A stretch of DNA of 64,000 nucleotides, taken from positions 22,907-86,906 of the forward strand of contig JAKVCD010000017.1 in NCBI GenBank assembly GCA_022446815.1. The letters run 5' to 3'. Position 1 is the stretch's first letter, and each line of letters starts with the position of its first letter. Made by a program: the position numbers and the translations under genes. Positions 1 to 9,475 of the stretch are shown here, in pieces. A model generated the notes under the pieces. It saw nothing but the letters and a program-made list of their open reading frames with translations. It ran no database searches and was not told the DNA's origin. This stretch comes from Planctomycetota bacterium (GTDB lineage Bacteria; Planctomycetota; UBA1135; GCA-002686595).

Positions 1-779
1 GCGCGGCCGGGGAAGTCCTGGCCTCCGAGATGTGAGGTGAGCGCCCAGTAGAGGTACTCCGCCGCCATGCACTCGTAGTCGCATGTGCGGTCGTCGTAGT
101 GGTACCAGGCCTCCTCTGGATACTCGCGCGGGATGCGCCGGAAGCGGCCACCGCGCGCCTTGTCCATAGCGTCGGTGAGGCGGCTTCCGGGGCGGTAGCC
201 GAGGTCCTTGGGGTGCGCCTCCACCCAGCCGTTCGAGACGAGGTGCAAGACCTCCTCAACCGCGGCGTCAAAGCGCCCGCGCCGCTTCACATGCGGCGGG
301 CCTGCGGGAAAAGTCTCATCCGCGTAGAGGTCTTGCCCGATCCGGAAGCCCGCCTCCTCCAAGCGCTCGAAGTCGATGCGCCTGTGCAGGCGCCGCATGT
401 CGCGCTCAGTCGCAGGCATCACGAGGAAGGCGCCCTCATCGACAAGGACGCGGTGGGCCTCGAGATCATCCGGGACGCCATCCTCATCATTGTCGAGCCA
501 CTCAGCCAAGAGCGTCGCGGCGTGCATGACCTTCGCGTCCGCTGAGGAGTCCGTCGCGATGACGTGAACGCCGAAGACCTCCACGAACTTGGAGAGGTGC
601 GGGCGGAAGACCGAGAGGCGGCCCTCCTCTGGCAGCGGGCGGATCTCGAAGAGCGGGGCTGAGACCTCTGCTCCTTCGTCGTTCTCTCGATCGCTCATGC
701 TGCTCTCTAAGGTAGGCGCCTGAGAGGCGCAAGCTAGCGCGGCGGCCAAGGACAATATGATCGAGAGGGCTTGTTGCAT
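1..779 (-). CDS. Uncharacterised exported protein, 3' end outside the window
   Basis: An uninterrupted minus-strand frame runs from an ATG at 779 off the left edge (259 codons visible). It opens with a hydrophobic segment ending LAAALACASQA, a signal peptide with a weak lipobox at Cys17. The mature part has a stretch reading AEWLDNDEDGVPDD, an acidic loop that could bind calcium, then EEVLHLVSNGW and YDDRTCDYECMAAEYLYWA near the edge. From memory this set of motifs recurs in a family of secreted proteins of unknown function found in bacteria and fungi; I do not know an enzymatic activity. The EEVLH segment resembles half of a metal-binding helix but is not a full HExxH. It is transcribed divergently from the FG-GAP gene, with 121 bases between the start codons. 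The signal peptide supports this start over the ATG 28 codons further in. Confidence 0.8.
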   Translation of the reverse strand, partial: MQQALSIILSLAAALACASQAPTLESSMSDRENDEGAEVSAPLFEIRPLPEEGRLSVFRPHLSKFVEVFGVHVIATDSSADAKVMHAATLLAEWLDNDEDGVPDDLEAHRVLVDEGAFLVMPATERDMRRLHRRIDFERLEEAGFRIGQDLYADETFPAGPPHVKRRGRFDAAVEEVLHLVSNGWVEAHPKDLGYRPGSRLTDAMDKARGGRFRRIPREYPEEAWYHYDDRTCDYECMAAEYLYWALTSHLGGQDFPGR

Positions 780-900
780 GGCACGTGGTGAGAGAGGAGG
801 TCGGGGGGAATGTGCGCTCATTCTGCGCTGTATCACACCCTCACGGGGTCACGAATCATGATCCCACACAGCGATTCTGGGAGAGGGGTAACCTAGAGGG

Positions 901-2586
901 ATGGCTCGCACCCTCCATAAGTTTGCGTCCCTCCCGATCATCTTCTTGGCCCTCCAGAGCGCGACAGCCCAGGAGACCCTCTACTTGATCGAAGGAGACT
1001 CTCCGAGCGAGCGCTTCGGACTCGCCGTCAGCGGAGTGCAAGACCTCAACGCGGACGGGCACGATGACTTCATCGTAGGCGCTTGCCAGGACTCTACGAA
1101 CGGGAGCCAAGCGGGCGAGGTGCGCGTCTTCTCTGGAGCTGACGGGAGCCTCATGTTCCGGATCTTAGGTGAGTCTTCAGGAGACTTCTTCGGCAACGCT
1201 GTGAGCGGCGCAGGAGATGTCAACGCGGACGGGATCCCGGACTTCATCGTCGGCGCGATCTGGGACGCGAACGACTCAGGTCCGTTCGCTGGCTCAGCCT
1301 CCGTCTTCTCCGGGCTAGACGGGAGCCTACTCCACAAGTTCGAGGGGGGCGTAAACGACTTCTTCGGCGTCCGCGTCAGCGGCGTGGGAGATGTGAACTC
1401 AGACGGGCACGCAGACGTGATCGTCGGCGCCGTGCAGTGGCTTGATGACGGCACCGGCTACGCAGCGGTCTTCTCGGGAGCTGATGGGAGCGTCCTGTAC
1501 ACCCTCAACGGCCTCGCGAGTGGTGATCAATTCGGCTACTACGTTGACGACGTCGGCGACATGGATGGGGACGGCGTCAGTGACGTCGCTGTCGGCGCCT
1601 GGCAGTCGGACTCTGCCGGCGTCCAATCAGGTCAAGCCTTCGTGTTCTCCGGAGCGACGGGCGCAGAGCTCCATCGCTTCAGTGAAGACCCGGGAGACGC
1701 TCTCGGCTGCTCCGTCGGAGGAGCTGGCGATGTGGACGGCGACGGCACCCCCGACGTCATCGTCGGCGCCTCCGCAGCGGACGACAACGGAGACTACTCT
1801 GGCGCGGCCTACGTCTACTCGGGTGCGACTGGCGCGCTCATTCACGCCTTCGCAGGCCGCTCTGCAGGCGACCAATTTGGCAACTGTGTCTCTGGCGCGG
1901 GAGACGTAGATGGAGACGGCACCCCAGACCTCCTCATCGGTGCCATCAATGATGACTACGCGGGCACCGACGGCGGCTCCGCCACGGTCTTCTCTGGCGC
2001 GACCGGTGATGTGCTCGCCTACCTACCCTCAGCTGAGGCAGGTGCGGCTCTCGGAGCGAATGTGCAGGAGGCCGGTGACGTCGATGGCGACGGCCTGGCG
2101 GACTTCATCGTCGGCGCGAGCCGGGCCGGCACGAATCAAACAGGACGCGCCACCCTCTACGCAGGACGCGCTTGCGCCGGGTTCAACTTCTGCGAAGGGC
2201 TCGTGAACTCAACCGGGTCGCGGGGTGAGATCAGCTGGAGCGGGTCAACGCTCTACGCTGCGAATGCCCTGACCCTCACAGCCAGTGGTCTCCCTAGTGG
2301 TCAGTTCGGCCTCTTCTTTTATGGCTCGAACCAGATCCAAGCGCCCTTTGGAAATGGCCTGCGTTGTGTTGGTGGTGGCGTCTACCGGCTCAATCCTCCG
2401 TCTCTCACGAACTCCCAAGGCGAGATCTCCAGAGATGTCAACTTCAACGCCGCGCCGATGAGCGGGGGCCCAGGCCTCGTGACCCCTGGCTCCCGCTGGG
2501 GTTTCCAGTTCTGGTACCGAGACCCTGCTGGCGGTGGAGCATTCTTTAACTTGACGAATGCCCTGACCGTCCCCATATGCCTCTAG
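901..2586 (+). CDS. Secreted seven-bladed FG-GAP (integrin-alpha-like) beta-propeller protein
   Basis: The 561-residue protein starts with a signal peptide ending near ATAQ (about residue 24). Seven FG-GAP units of about 55-60 residues follow, each with an FG or LG pair, a D-x-D/N-x-DG calcium loop such as DVDGDGTPD, and an IVGA ending. Seven units are what one closed integrin-alpha-type propeller needs. The last 130 residues or so form a separate module beginning at FCEG and ending VPICL, with QFGLFFYG, APFGNGLRCVG and WGFQFWYR motifs. The next gene carries the same module at its C-terminus. The protein is probably exported and calcium-dependent, in adhesion or at the cell surface; a ligand cannot be read from the sequence. 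An AGAGGG purine tract lies directly before the ATG. Confidence 0.9.
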   Translation: MARTLHKFASLPIIFLALQSATAQETLYLIEGDSPSERFGLAVSGVQDLNADGHDDFIVGACQDSTNGSQAGEVRVFSGADGSLMFRILGESSGDFFGNAVSGAGDVNADGIPDFIVGAIWDANDSGPFAGSASVFSGLDGSLLHKFEGGVNDFFGVRVSGVGDVNSDGHADVIVGAVQWLDDGTGYAAVFSGADGSVLYTLNGLASGDQFGYYVDDVGDMDGDGVSDVAVGAWQSDSAGVQSGQAFVFSGATGAELHRFSEDPGDALGCSVGGAGDVDGDGTPDVIVGASAADDNGDYSGAAYVYSGATGALIHAFAGRSAGDQFGNCVSGAGDVDGDGTPDLLIGAINDDYAGTDGGSATVFSGATGDVLAYLPSAEAGAALGANVQEAGDVDGDGLADFIVGASRAGTNQTGRATLYAGRACAGFNFCEGLVNSTGSRGEISWSGSTLYAANALTLTASGLPSGQFGLFFYGSNQIQAPFGNGLRCVGGGVYRLNPPSLTNSQGEISRDVNFNAAPMSGGPGLVTPGSRWGFQFWYRDPAGGGAFFNLTNALTVPICL

Positions 2587-2749
2587 GGAGCTCCTAGGGC
2601 CGTAAAACTGAAAAAGCTGGGTATGAGGGGCGGCTTAAGGCCCCGAAAAGCCCTTTCTCTTGCAAGAATCAATAGAGGAACCTCAGACGGTTTGACCTCG
2701 TCTAGAGAACTCCCCTCTCACCCTTTTTAAGAATCCCAGCGAACTCCAC

Positions 2750-5404
2750 ATGCGCCCCCTCTACCTCTCAATCTTCGTAGCAGGCCTCTTCGCCCTCTCC
2801 ACCACGGCACAGGAGCCCGTCTTACAAGACCCGACTCCCCCTCCGACCACAGTGGGTCCGGTCGTCATCGAGGGTCGCGTCATCGTTCGCTTCCAAGAGG
2901 ACACCAGCCTCGAGGCTGCCCGCGCTCTGCTCTCCGAGCCGCGCTACTACGTAATCAGTGAGCTTGTTCCCAAGCTCGACCTCTTCCTCGTCGAGCTCTT
3001 AGAGGGCCAACGCGTAGACTCCGCCCGCGCTGAGCTCGAAGCCATGGAGAAGGTGATGTACGCCTCCCCCGACCACGTCGTAAACACGCGTGAGACCGCG
3101 CCGAACGACTCGAGCTTTGGGCAGCAGTGGGCGCTTCGTCAGAACAATGACGCTGACATCGACGCCACCGACGCTTGGGACTTCGGCACCGGTAGCCGGG
3201 ACTTTGTCTGCGCGGTAGTCGACGGAGGCTGCCAGACAAACCACACCGACCTCGCTGCGAACATCTGGGTCAACCAGGCTGAGGCGAACGGCTCTCCCGG
3301 CGTAGACGACGACGGGAACGGCTACGTAGACGATGTGAACGGCTGGAACGCATACAGCAACAACGGAAACATCAGCAGCGACTCCCACGGCACGCACGTC
3401 TGCGGGACCGTCGGAGCCGTCGGCAACAACGGTGTAGGCATCTCGGGTGTCTCATGGCAGACCGGCGTGATGCCCATCTCAGGCTCTTCGGGGTCCACTT
3501 CCACAGTCCTGACGGCCTACAACTACGCGCTCACGCAGAAAGACATCTGGCTCTCCACCAACGGCGCCCAAGGCGCCTGTGTTGTCTCCACGAACTCCTC
3601 GTTCGGGATCGATCAAGCCAACTGCAACTCGTCCACCTATCAGGCCTGGAACGACATCTACACGCTCATGGGCCAGTCAGGGATCGTCTCCTGCGCCGCG
3701 ACGGCGAATGCGAACTGGAATGTTGACCAAGTTGGCGACGTGCCGACGGGCTGCACTAGCGAGTTCATCATCGGCGTCACGAACACGACGAGCTCAGACC
3801 AGAAGGCGACCTCGGCGGGCTATGGTGCGATCTCGATCGATCTTGGCGCGCCTGGGACAAACGTCCTCTCGACAGTCCCGACCAACAGCTACGCGAGCTA
3901 CTCCGGCACCTCCATGGCCACGCCCCACGTCGCAGGAGCAGTCACCTTCCTGCACTCCGTGGCGAGCCCAGCCTTCCAAGCCCACCACGCGAGCAATCCC
4001 GCGGACGCGGCGCGTGAGATGAAGCGCATGATCCTCGAGAACGTCGACATCCTCCCCACGCTGAGCAGCGTCACCAGCAGCGGCGGGCGCCTTAACCTCT
4101 TCAAGGCAGCGGAGGAAATTCGCATCTGGCCTGGCGGCCCGACGATCCTCTTTGACTACCCCAGCGGTCGCCCCGAGGTCATCGCTCCCGCTGGAGACAC
4201 GGTCGCAGTGACCCTCACCGAGTCCCAGCCCGGCACCCTCGATGGGTCCTCTCCGACCCTGCACTACAACGACGGCAGCGGCTGGGTGACGAGCCAGCTC
4301 TCGCCCTCTGGGAGCGCGTGGAACGCGAACTTCGGCGCGACCGAGTGCTCGAACACCGTCGAGTGGTACGTGACCGCTGACACCACAGACGGCAACTCTT
4401 GGCGCGACCCTGGCACAGGTAGTCACACAGCCCTTTCAGCAGACGGTACGCCTGTCTTTGCATCGGACGACATGGAGTCAGTCGACGGCTGGAGCGCTGG
4501 CGCTCCTGGCGACAACGCGACGACTGGCGTCTGGGTGCGCGTCAACCCGATCGCGACCGAGGCTCAGCCCGGCAATGACCACACCCCCTCAGGGACCCAA
4601 TGCTGGGTGACAGGGCAAGGCTCCAACGGTGGCAGCGTCGGCGAGAATGACGTCGACGGTGGCTCTACGACGCTCCGCTCGGCCGTCTACGACCTCTCAG
4701 GCTCGACGAACCCCACCATCAGCTACTGGCGCTGGTACTCCAACGACGAGGGCGCTTCTCCTAACGCTGACACCTTCACTGTCGACATCTCAAACAATGG
4801 CGGCGCGAGCTGGACCAACGTCGAGATCGTCGGGCCTTCGGGCGATGGGACCTCTGGTGGTTGGATCCAGAAGAGCTTCCTAGTGAGTGACCTCGTCGCT
4901 CCCACCGCTCAAATCCAGCTGCGATTCATCGCTAGCGACCTCGGCTCAGGCTCGATCGTCGAGGCAGCCATCGATGACCTGCAGATCCAAGACATCGACT
5001 GTGGCGACTGCAACGTGCAGAGCTACTGCACCACCTCGCCGAACCCTGTCGGGAGCGGCGCAGTGATCTCTGCTTCAGGCTCGACGAGCCTCAACGCTTT
5101 AGACTTCACCTTGGACGCTGCCGGCGCTCAGCCGAACCAGTTCGGGATCTTCTTCTACGGTCCTACCACGGCGAACGCGCCTTTCGGAGACGGAGTGCGC
5201 TGTGTTGGTGCTCCCGTGACCCGCCTCCCCGTCGTTCAAACAGATGGGTTCGGAGATGTGAGCTATCAGCCTGACTTCTCAGCAGCGCCTCATGATCAGG
5301 TCACAGCCGACTCCACCTGGAACTTCCAGTTCTGGTACCGGACGCCCTCGAGCCCCTCGACCTTCAACCTCTCTGACGCGATCTCCGTCACTTTCTGTCA
5401 GTGA
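2750..5404 (+). CDS. Secreted subtilisin-like serine protease (S8 family) with C-terminal surface module
   Basis: This 884-residue protein has a signal peptide (cleavage near TTAQ, residue 21) and a propeptide-like region up to about residue 115 that starts with a GRVIVRF strand. The S8 catalytic domain has Asp158 in VVDGG, His213 in DSHGTHVCG and Ser388 in SGTSMATPHVAGA, so the triad is complete. A beta-rich middle follows, including a MAM or immune-inhibitor-A-like segment around residues 580-750 with SYWRWYSND. The C-terminal module of about 130 residues matches that of the preceding gene (QFGIFFYG, APFGDGVRCVG, WNFQFWYR, terminal Cys). The enzyme should cleave extracellular proteins. It lies 163 bases after the FG-GAP gene, and its stop overlaps the convergent phosphatase gene by 7 bases. 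Confidence 0.93.
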   Translation: MRPLYLSIFVAGLFALSTTAQEPVLQDPTPPPTTVGPVVIEGRVIVRFQEDTSLEAARALLSEPRYYVISELVPKLDLFLVELLEGQRVDSARAELEAMEKVMYASPDHVVNTRETAPNDSSFGQQWALRQNNDADIDATDAWDFGTGSRDFVCAVVDGGCQTNHTDLAANIWVNQAEANGSPGVDDDGNGYVDDVNGWNAYSNNGNISSDSHGTHVCGTVGAVGNNGVGISGVSWQTGVMPISGSSGSTSTVLTAYNYALTQKDIWLSTNGAQGACVVSTNSSFGIDQANCNSSTYQAWNDIYTLMGQSGIVSCAATANANWNVDQVGDVPTGCTSEFIIGVTNTTSSDQKATSAGYGAISIDLGAPGTNVLSTVPTNSYASYSGTSMATPHVAGAVTFLHSVASPAFQAHHASNPADAAREMKRMILENVDILPTLSSVTSSGGRLNLFKAAEEIRIWPGGPTILFDYPSGRPEVIAPAGDTVAVTLTESQPGTLDGSSPTLHYNDGSGWVTSQLSPSGSAWNANFGATECSNTVEWYVTADTTDGNSWRDPGTGSHTALSADGTPVFASDDMESVDGWSAGAPGDNATTGVWVRVNPIATEAQPGNDHTPSGTQCWVTGQGSNGGSVGENDVDGGSTTLRSAVYDLSGSTNPTISYWRWYSNDEGASPNADTFTVDISNNGGASWTNVEIVGPSGDGTSGGWIQKSFLVSDLVAPTAQIQLRFIASDLGSGSIVEAAIDDLQIQDIDCGDCNVQSYCTTSPNPVGSGAVISASGSTSLNALDFTLDAAGAQPNQFGIFFYGPTTANAPFGDGVRCVGAPVTRLPVVQTDGFGDVSYQPDFSAAPHDQVTADSTWNFQFWYRTPSSPSTFNLSDAISVTFCQ

Positions 5405-6795
5405 TTTGAGCCCCGCGCCCGGACGTCTTCGTGGTTCACGGAGCCGTCCGCGGCGTGGTGACGGAAGACGAGGGCGGGCTCGCCCTCGGTGTACTCAAGG
5501 GAGACCGCGAGGAAGCCGCCGCAGACCTTCAGGTAACGGTGAGCTTCGGCGCGGCTCTTTTCACTGAAGCCGCCAGCGTGGCGGTCGGTGGTGGGCCCAC
5601 AGGAGTACTCGCGGACTCCTGCGAGCTCTGAGACGTACTGCCAGTGTCGATCACCGCAGACGATGTAGGCGTCGTCTTGGCTCGCGAGGAAGGCGCGCAG
5701 CTCGTCACCCTCATGTCGAAAGGCCTCGTTCGAGTGGTTGTCCTTCTTGCTAGAGCGGTCAGGGCCGACGATCGGAGTCGAGGAGACGAGGACCCTGAAG
5801 GTCGCGTCAGAGGCGGCGAAGGTCTCAAAGAACCACGCCTTCTGCTCCTCACCCCAGATTGTCTTTTTGGGACCGTCCTTCATCGTGTTCGGGCTGCGGA
5901 ACTCTCGCCCTTCAACGAACCAGACCTCGAGGTCTCTCCCCCAGCGCAGGCGGCGGTATGGGAGCGGGCCTGAGGGCGTCTGCTCACGGAAGATTGAGAG
6001 CCCCTCTTCCCAGCTGAGCGCTCCGTAAGACTGACCAGGCCAGCAGTCATTCTTCAAGACGTCATGGTCATCGGTCATGAAGAAGGAGGGCACTCTGGCA
6101 TGGAAGCTCCGCTGTAGTGGCATCGCGTACATGCGGTTCCACTTGTAGCGCGCGAGGGCTGGTGACTTAGCGAAGGGGCCGGGCTTGTCGTGGTAGACCA
6201 CGTCGCCCGTGTGGACGAAAAAGTCCGGGTCGAGCGCCTGCATGTGGGCGAAGATCCGGTGCCCGCCGAGGTCGTCGTCTCTACGGGCCCAGGCCTGCCC
6301 GGTGACGACCGTGAAGCGTACGGGGCTGCTCACCTCTGGCGAGGGCGCAGTCCGCAGCGTCGAGAGCAGGCTGCAATCAGGTGACTCTGCTCCGACAGGG
6401 CGCCCCTCAATGAGGAGCTCGTAGCTCGTCTGGGGACGCAGCTGGTCTGTGATTTGGAACTGATGCGTGTGGTCGCGGGCTGGGTCGACCGGTTCCCAGC
6501 CTGTAGAGGCCCGAAGACCGATGCTGCCCGCTGGCCACCACTGAACCCGCACTTCGCCAAGGGCCCCAGGGACAGCGTCCACCATCTCAGCGAGGCGCCG
6601 ACCCTCCGGGACCTCTTGAGCACCGTCAGGCCATGCGAGCCCGTCACGGTTGCGGTCGGGTGTCGCCGTCAGCCGCGTCCAGACAACAGCCGAGCGGTCC
6701 GAGACCTCTCCCAGCTTGACACCGCAGCCGAAGTGGACGGCTCCCCCGGGCCCCTGCGCAGCGAGCGCGAGGGTGCAGAGCGAGAGTGCGATCAT
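5398..6795 (-). CDS. PhoD-family alkaline phosphatase or phosphodiesterase
   Basis: The 465-residue protein has a short signal peptide (MIALSLCTLALAAQ) and a PhoD N-terminal beta domain (FGCGVKLGEVSDRSAVVWTR). The metallophosphatase core has FFVHTGDVVYHD, MTDDHDVLKNDCW and CGDRHWQYVS metal-ligand motifs in PhoD order. PhoD enzymes release phosphate from phosphomonoesters or diesters outside the cytoplasm, usually with iron and calcium. A clear AAAGGAG ribosome binding site lies 7 bases before the ATG. The 3' end overlaps the protease stop by 7 bases in convergent orientation, and the 5' end faces the sulfatase-like gene across about 125 bases. Substrate preference cannot be told; phosphate-regulon control would be usual for the family, but I saw no pho box. 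Confidence 0.92.
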   Translation of the reverse strand: MIALSLCTLALAAQGPGGAVHFGCGVKLGEVSDRSAVVWTRLTATPDRNRDGLAWPDGAQEVPEGRRLAEMVDAVPGALGEVRVQWWPAGSIGLRASTGWEPVDPARDHTHQFQITDQLRPQTSYELLIEGRPVGAESPDCSLLSTLRTAPSPEVSSPVRFTVVTGQAWARRDDDLGGHRIFAHMQALDPDFFVHTGDVVYHDKPGPFAKSPALARYKWNRMYAMPLQRSFHARVPSFFMTDDHDVLKNDCWPGQSYGALSWEEGLSIFREQTPSGPLPYRRLRWGRDLEVWFVEGREFRSPNTMKDGPKKTIWGEEQKAWFFETFAASDATFRVLVSSTPIVGPDRSSKKDNHSNEAFRHEGDELRAFLASQDDAYIVCGDRHWQYVSELAGVREYSCGPTTDRHAGGFSEKSRAEAHRYLKVCGGFLAVSLEYTEGEPALVFRHHAADGSVNHEDVRARGSNH

Positions 6796-6920
6796 GGGTC
6801 AGCTCCTTTGATTCATGGGGTGAGCGGTCTTGAGAGAGACTATGGCCCGACATAAGAAACAGCCACAGCCCCGAGGGCCGCTCTTTCGCAAAGCCCGCCG
6901 TTCTGGTCTCCTTGCACATC

Positions 6921-9266
6921 ATGATCGCGCGGCATAGCTCCCTGATGTGCCTCCTAGCCCTCACCTTCGCTGCCTGTGGAGGTGGCCCTAGCGAGCCCAC
7001 CTCCACACCGACCCGACTCACGCTTCAGCCCGAGCGAGGGACGGAGCGTCCCCTCCCAGTCGTCGTCCGCAAGACGGACGCCACCCAGCACGCCACCTGG
7101 GTGATCGACGCCCCCCTGAGCGAGATCGGCAGCGTGAGCGACACCACGGGCACCCCTGTGAAGTGCCTCTTCGTCGACGGTCTGCCGCGCAGGGTGTGGG
7201 TCCCGATCCAGCCGGGCGAGCGCTTCAACGAGGTCCGAGTCCGCGTCTTCGCGCCGACCTCTGAGCGGGTCGTCGTCTTCGCACGCCGCGGCCAAGAGAA
7301 CCTAGCGCGCTCTGAAGAGCAGACAGCCGGGCGCTCTAGGACGCCGAGCACTCTCACCTTCCCGATGCCCGCGCTGGCTGAGATAGGCGACATCGACCAC
7401 TTAGTGATCGACCTCTTGGGTGGTACCTCACGACCTGGCGTCGTCTCTGTCGAGCTCATCCAACAGCCCAAGGCCAGCGCATTCCCTGACCCCGCCGCAG
7501 GCCCAGCCGCTGTCACCCTCAATCCCGCAGACTTCGAGACACGCACCGGCTACGCCCTCACCGCCGAGCGGCCGCTCGTCGTGAACCTGATCGTCGAGTC
7601 AGCTCATGCGCTCTGTTTTGAGCATGGAGCGCCAGCGAACTTCGGATCTCCTGGCGTGGGAGAGCTCCTCGTTGAGGCCTCCAGCCAGCGAGGCCCCTCC
7701 TCTGACGAGGGGAGCGACCCATCCCAGGCGGTGACGCATGAGGTGTCTTATGAGCTGCCTAGCGACGGCGATTGGCGAGCCGTCCAAGGGGTCTCCTTCG
7801 AGCCGCCTCTCGAGGGGCCGACTCAGCTCAAGTTCAGCCTGAGAGGCGCGGCGCCGGGCGCCGTACACCTGATCGCGAACCCGAGGACTGTCCCACAGGG
7901 AGGCCAGGCGCCGACAGTGCTCCTCATCACCTCTGACACTCACAGGGCAGACCACATGGGCACCCACGAGCGCGGCCTCGTCCGGACTCCAGCCCTGGTT
8001 GGTCTCGCAGAGCGCGGGCTTCTCTTCGAGGACGCTCTCTCTGCGACGAACATCACGAACCCCTCCCACATGGCCCTGCTCACAGGGCTTGAGGTCAGAG
8101 ACCACCAGATCATTGATAATGGGACGCCGCTCACCCTCCGGGCAGAGACCCTCGCTGAGGTGTTCCAAGCGGCAGGGTGGCGCACCCTCGCCTGCGTCTC
8201 CGTAGAGCACCTCTCTGATGAGAACTCTGGGCTCGGTCAGGGCTTCGACAGGCTGCTCTCCCCCAACAAATCGACGCGCGGGGTGAGAGAGACGACCGCA
8301 GCCCTCGAAGAGGCGCTGCTCGACTTCGAGGGAGAGCCGCTCTTCTGCTGGCTGCACCTCTTCGACGCCCACAGCCCTTACGAGCCGCCGCCTCCCTACG
8401 ACCGCCTGCACTATCCAGAGGGGAAGGACCCCAAAGACCCCTCACGTCGGCTCGCCTACCCAGGGCGCTACCTCCCGGTGACGATGCGAGGGATCACAGA
8501 CATGGAGTGGCCTGCGGCGCAATATCGAGGAGAGATCGACTTCCTCGACAGCCAGCTCGCCTTCGTCTTTGAGCACGAGCGCTTCACCGAGAGCGTCATC
8601 GCCTTCTCTGCGGATCACGGCGAGTGCTTTGGCGCACACGGCATCTACTGGGATCACGCTGGCGTCTACCCGGACACGGTCCACGTCCCGCTGATCTTAT
8701 CGTGGCCTGGCGGGCCCGCAGGTGAGCGGACCAGCGCCCCGACCCGACAGATCGATCTCGGCCGCACCTTGCTCAACCTCGCCGGCCTCGAGGGCGCATC
8801 CTTCCCCGGCCGCGACCTCCGCTGGACCCTAGAGGAGCCACAGAGCAGTCAGCCAAGGTTCGCGCTCTCCAGCCACGGCTACTCTGCCTCCATGGACAAG
8901 GACGGCTGGTTCTGCGTGCTGCACCTGCGCTCGCACCAGCAAGCGACCGAGACCGTCCCTTTCGTCGCCCACTCGGTCGAGCTCTACCACCGCGCGGTAG
9001 ACCCTGCCTGTGAGAGGGACGAGGTAGACGCCCACCCCGAGCGCGCTCGAGCCATGCGGGCTGAGCTCATCGGCTGGCTCCAATCAGGCAGCCGAGACGG
9101 CTTCGGAGGGGCCACGGACACATCTACTGAACGCTTAGCTGACCTCGCTGCCCTCGGATATACGGCAGAGGAAGGGGCCAGAAAGTCGGGCGAGGCTTGG
9201 TTCCCGGAGGCCTGCACCCTTGGAGATGGCGGCGCGCCCTGCGAGTGGTGTCAACGCTTCGAATGA
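6921..9266 (+). CDS. Sulfatase-like lipoprotein of the alkaline phosphatase superfamily with a threonine at the nucleophile position
   Basis: I chose the ATG at 6921 over an in-frame TTG three codons earlier; it gives 781 residues and a lipoprotein signal with the lipid Cys at 19 (LTFAACGGG). An N-terminal beta-rich region of about 320 residues precedes the hydrolase domain. That domain has the metal motif LLITSDTHRADHMG near residue 335 and FSADHGECFGAHG further on. Where sulfatases have Cys or Ser in C/S-x-P-S/A-R, this protein reads T379-N-P-S-H, followed by LLTG. Threonine cannot become formylglycine, so true sulfatase chemistry is unlikely; phosphodiesterase or phosphotransferase activity on a surface glycan is more plausible. 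The acidic C-terminus ends in a Cys-rich tail (CTLG, PCEWC). Confidence 0.85.
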   Translation: MIARHSSLMCLLALTFAACGGGPSEPTSTPTRLTLQPERGTERPLPVVVRKTDATQHATWVIDAPLSEIGSVSDTTGTPVKCLFVDGLPRRVWVPIQPGERFNEVRVRVFAPTSERVVVFARRGQENLARSEEQTAGRSRTPSTLTFPMPALAEIGDIDHLVIDLLGGTSRPGVVSVELIQQPKASAFPDPAAGPAAVTLNPADFETRTGYALTAERPLVVNLIVESAHALCFEHGAPANFGSPGVGELLVEASSQRGPSSDEGSDPSQAVTHEVSYELPSDGDWRAVQGVSFEPPLEGPTQLKFSLRGAAPGAVHLIANPRTVPQGGQAPTVLLITSDTHRADHMGTHERGLVRTPALVGLAERGLLFEDALSATNITNPSHMALLTGLEVRDHQIIDNGTPLTLRAETLAEVFQAAGWRTLACVSVEHLSDENSGLGQGFDRLLSPNKSTRGVRETTAALEEALLDFEGEPLFCWLHLFDAHSPYEPPPPYDRLHYPEGKDPKDPSRRLAYPGRYLPVTMRGITDMEWPAAQYRGEIDFLDSQLAFVFEHERFTESVIAFSADHGECFGAHGIYWDHAGVYPDTVHVPLILSWPGGPAGERTSAPTRQIDLGRTLLNLAGLEGASFPGRDLRWTLEEPQSSQPRFALSSHGYSASMDKDGWFCVLHLRSHQQATETVPFVAHSVELYHRAVDPACERDEVDAHPERARAMRAELIGWLQSGSRDGFGGATDTSTERLADLAALGYTAEEGARKSGEAWFPEACTLGDGGAPCEWCQRFE

Positions 9267-9340
9267 GACCCTCGTGACCCTCAGACGACTTCTCCTCTTG
9301 TAGCCCTCGTGAATGGCCGATATCCTCCCCGCCCCTGTGC

Positions 9341-9431
9341 GGAGAGGTGGCAGAGTGGCTGAATGCGCAGCATTGCTAATGCTGTGACCCCTCTTCGGGG
9401 TCCGCGGGTTCGAATCCCGCCCTCTCCGCCA
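9341..9431 (+). tRNA. tRNA-Ser (anticodon GCU), with encoded CCA
   Basis: A 7-bp acceptor stem pairs GGAGAGG with CCTCTCC, followed by discriminator G and encoded CCA. The anticodon arm is CAGCA-TTGCTAA-TGCTG, giving anticodon GCU, which reads AGC and AGU serine codons. A long variable arm built on ACCCC/GGGGT, typical of serine tRNAs, precedes a T arm GCGGG-TTCGAAT-CCCGC. It sits alone between the sulfatase-like gene and the PEGA lipoprotein gene. Confidence 0.97.
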
Positions 9432-9475
9432 GTCTTGCGCAGGCCCTCGGCACTCCTTCGCTCCACCTTCACACC

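Noticed and set aside
2587..2749. GGGGC/GCCCC stem between the FG-GAP and protease genes as a terminator
   Set aside because: Five base pairs and no adjacent T-run; co-transcription of the two genes is equally possible.
7599..8411. Minus-strand open frame of 270 codons inside the sulfatase-like gene
   Set aside because: Antisense to the catalytic domain of a clear gene; no motif or start signal.
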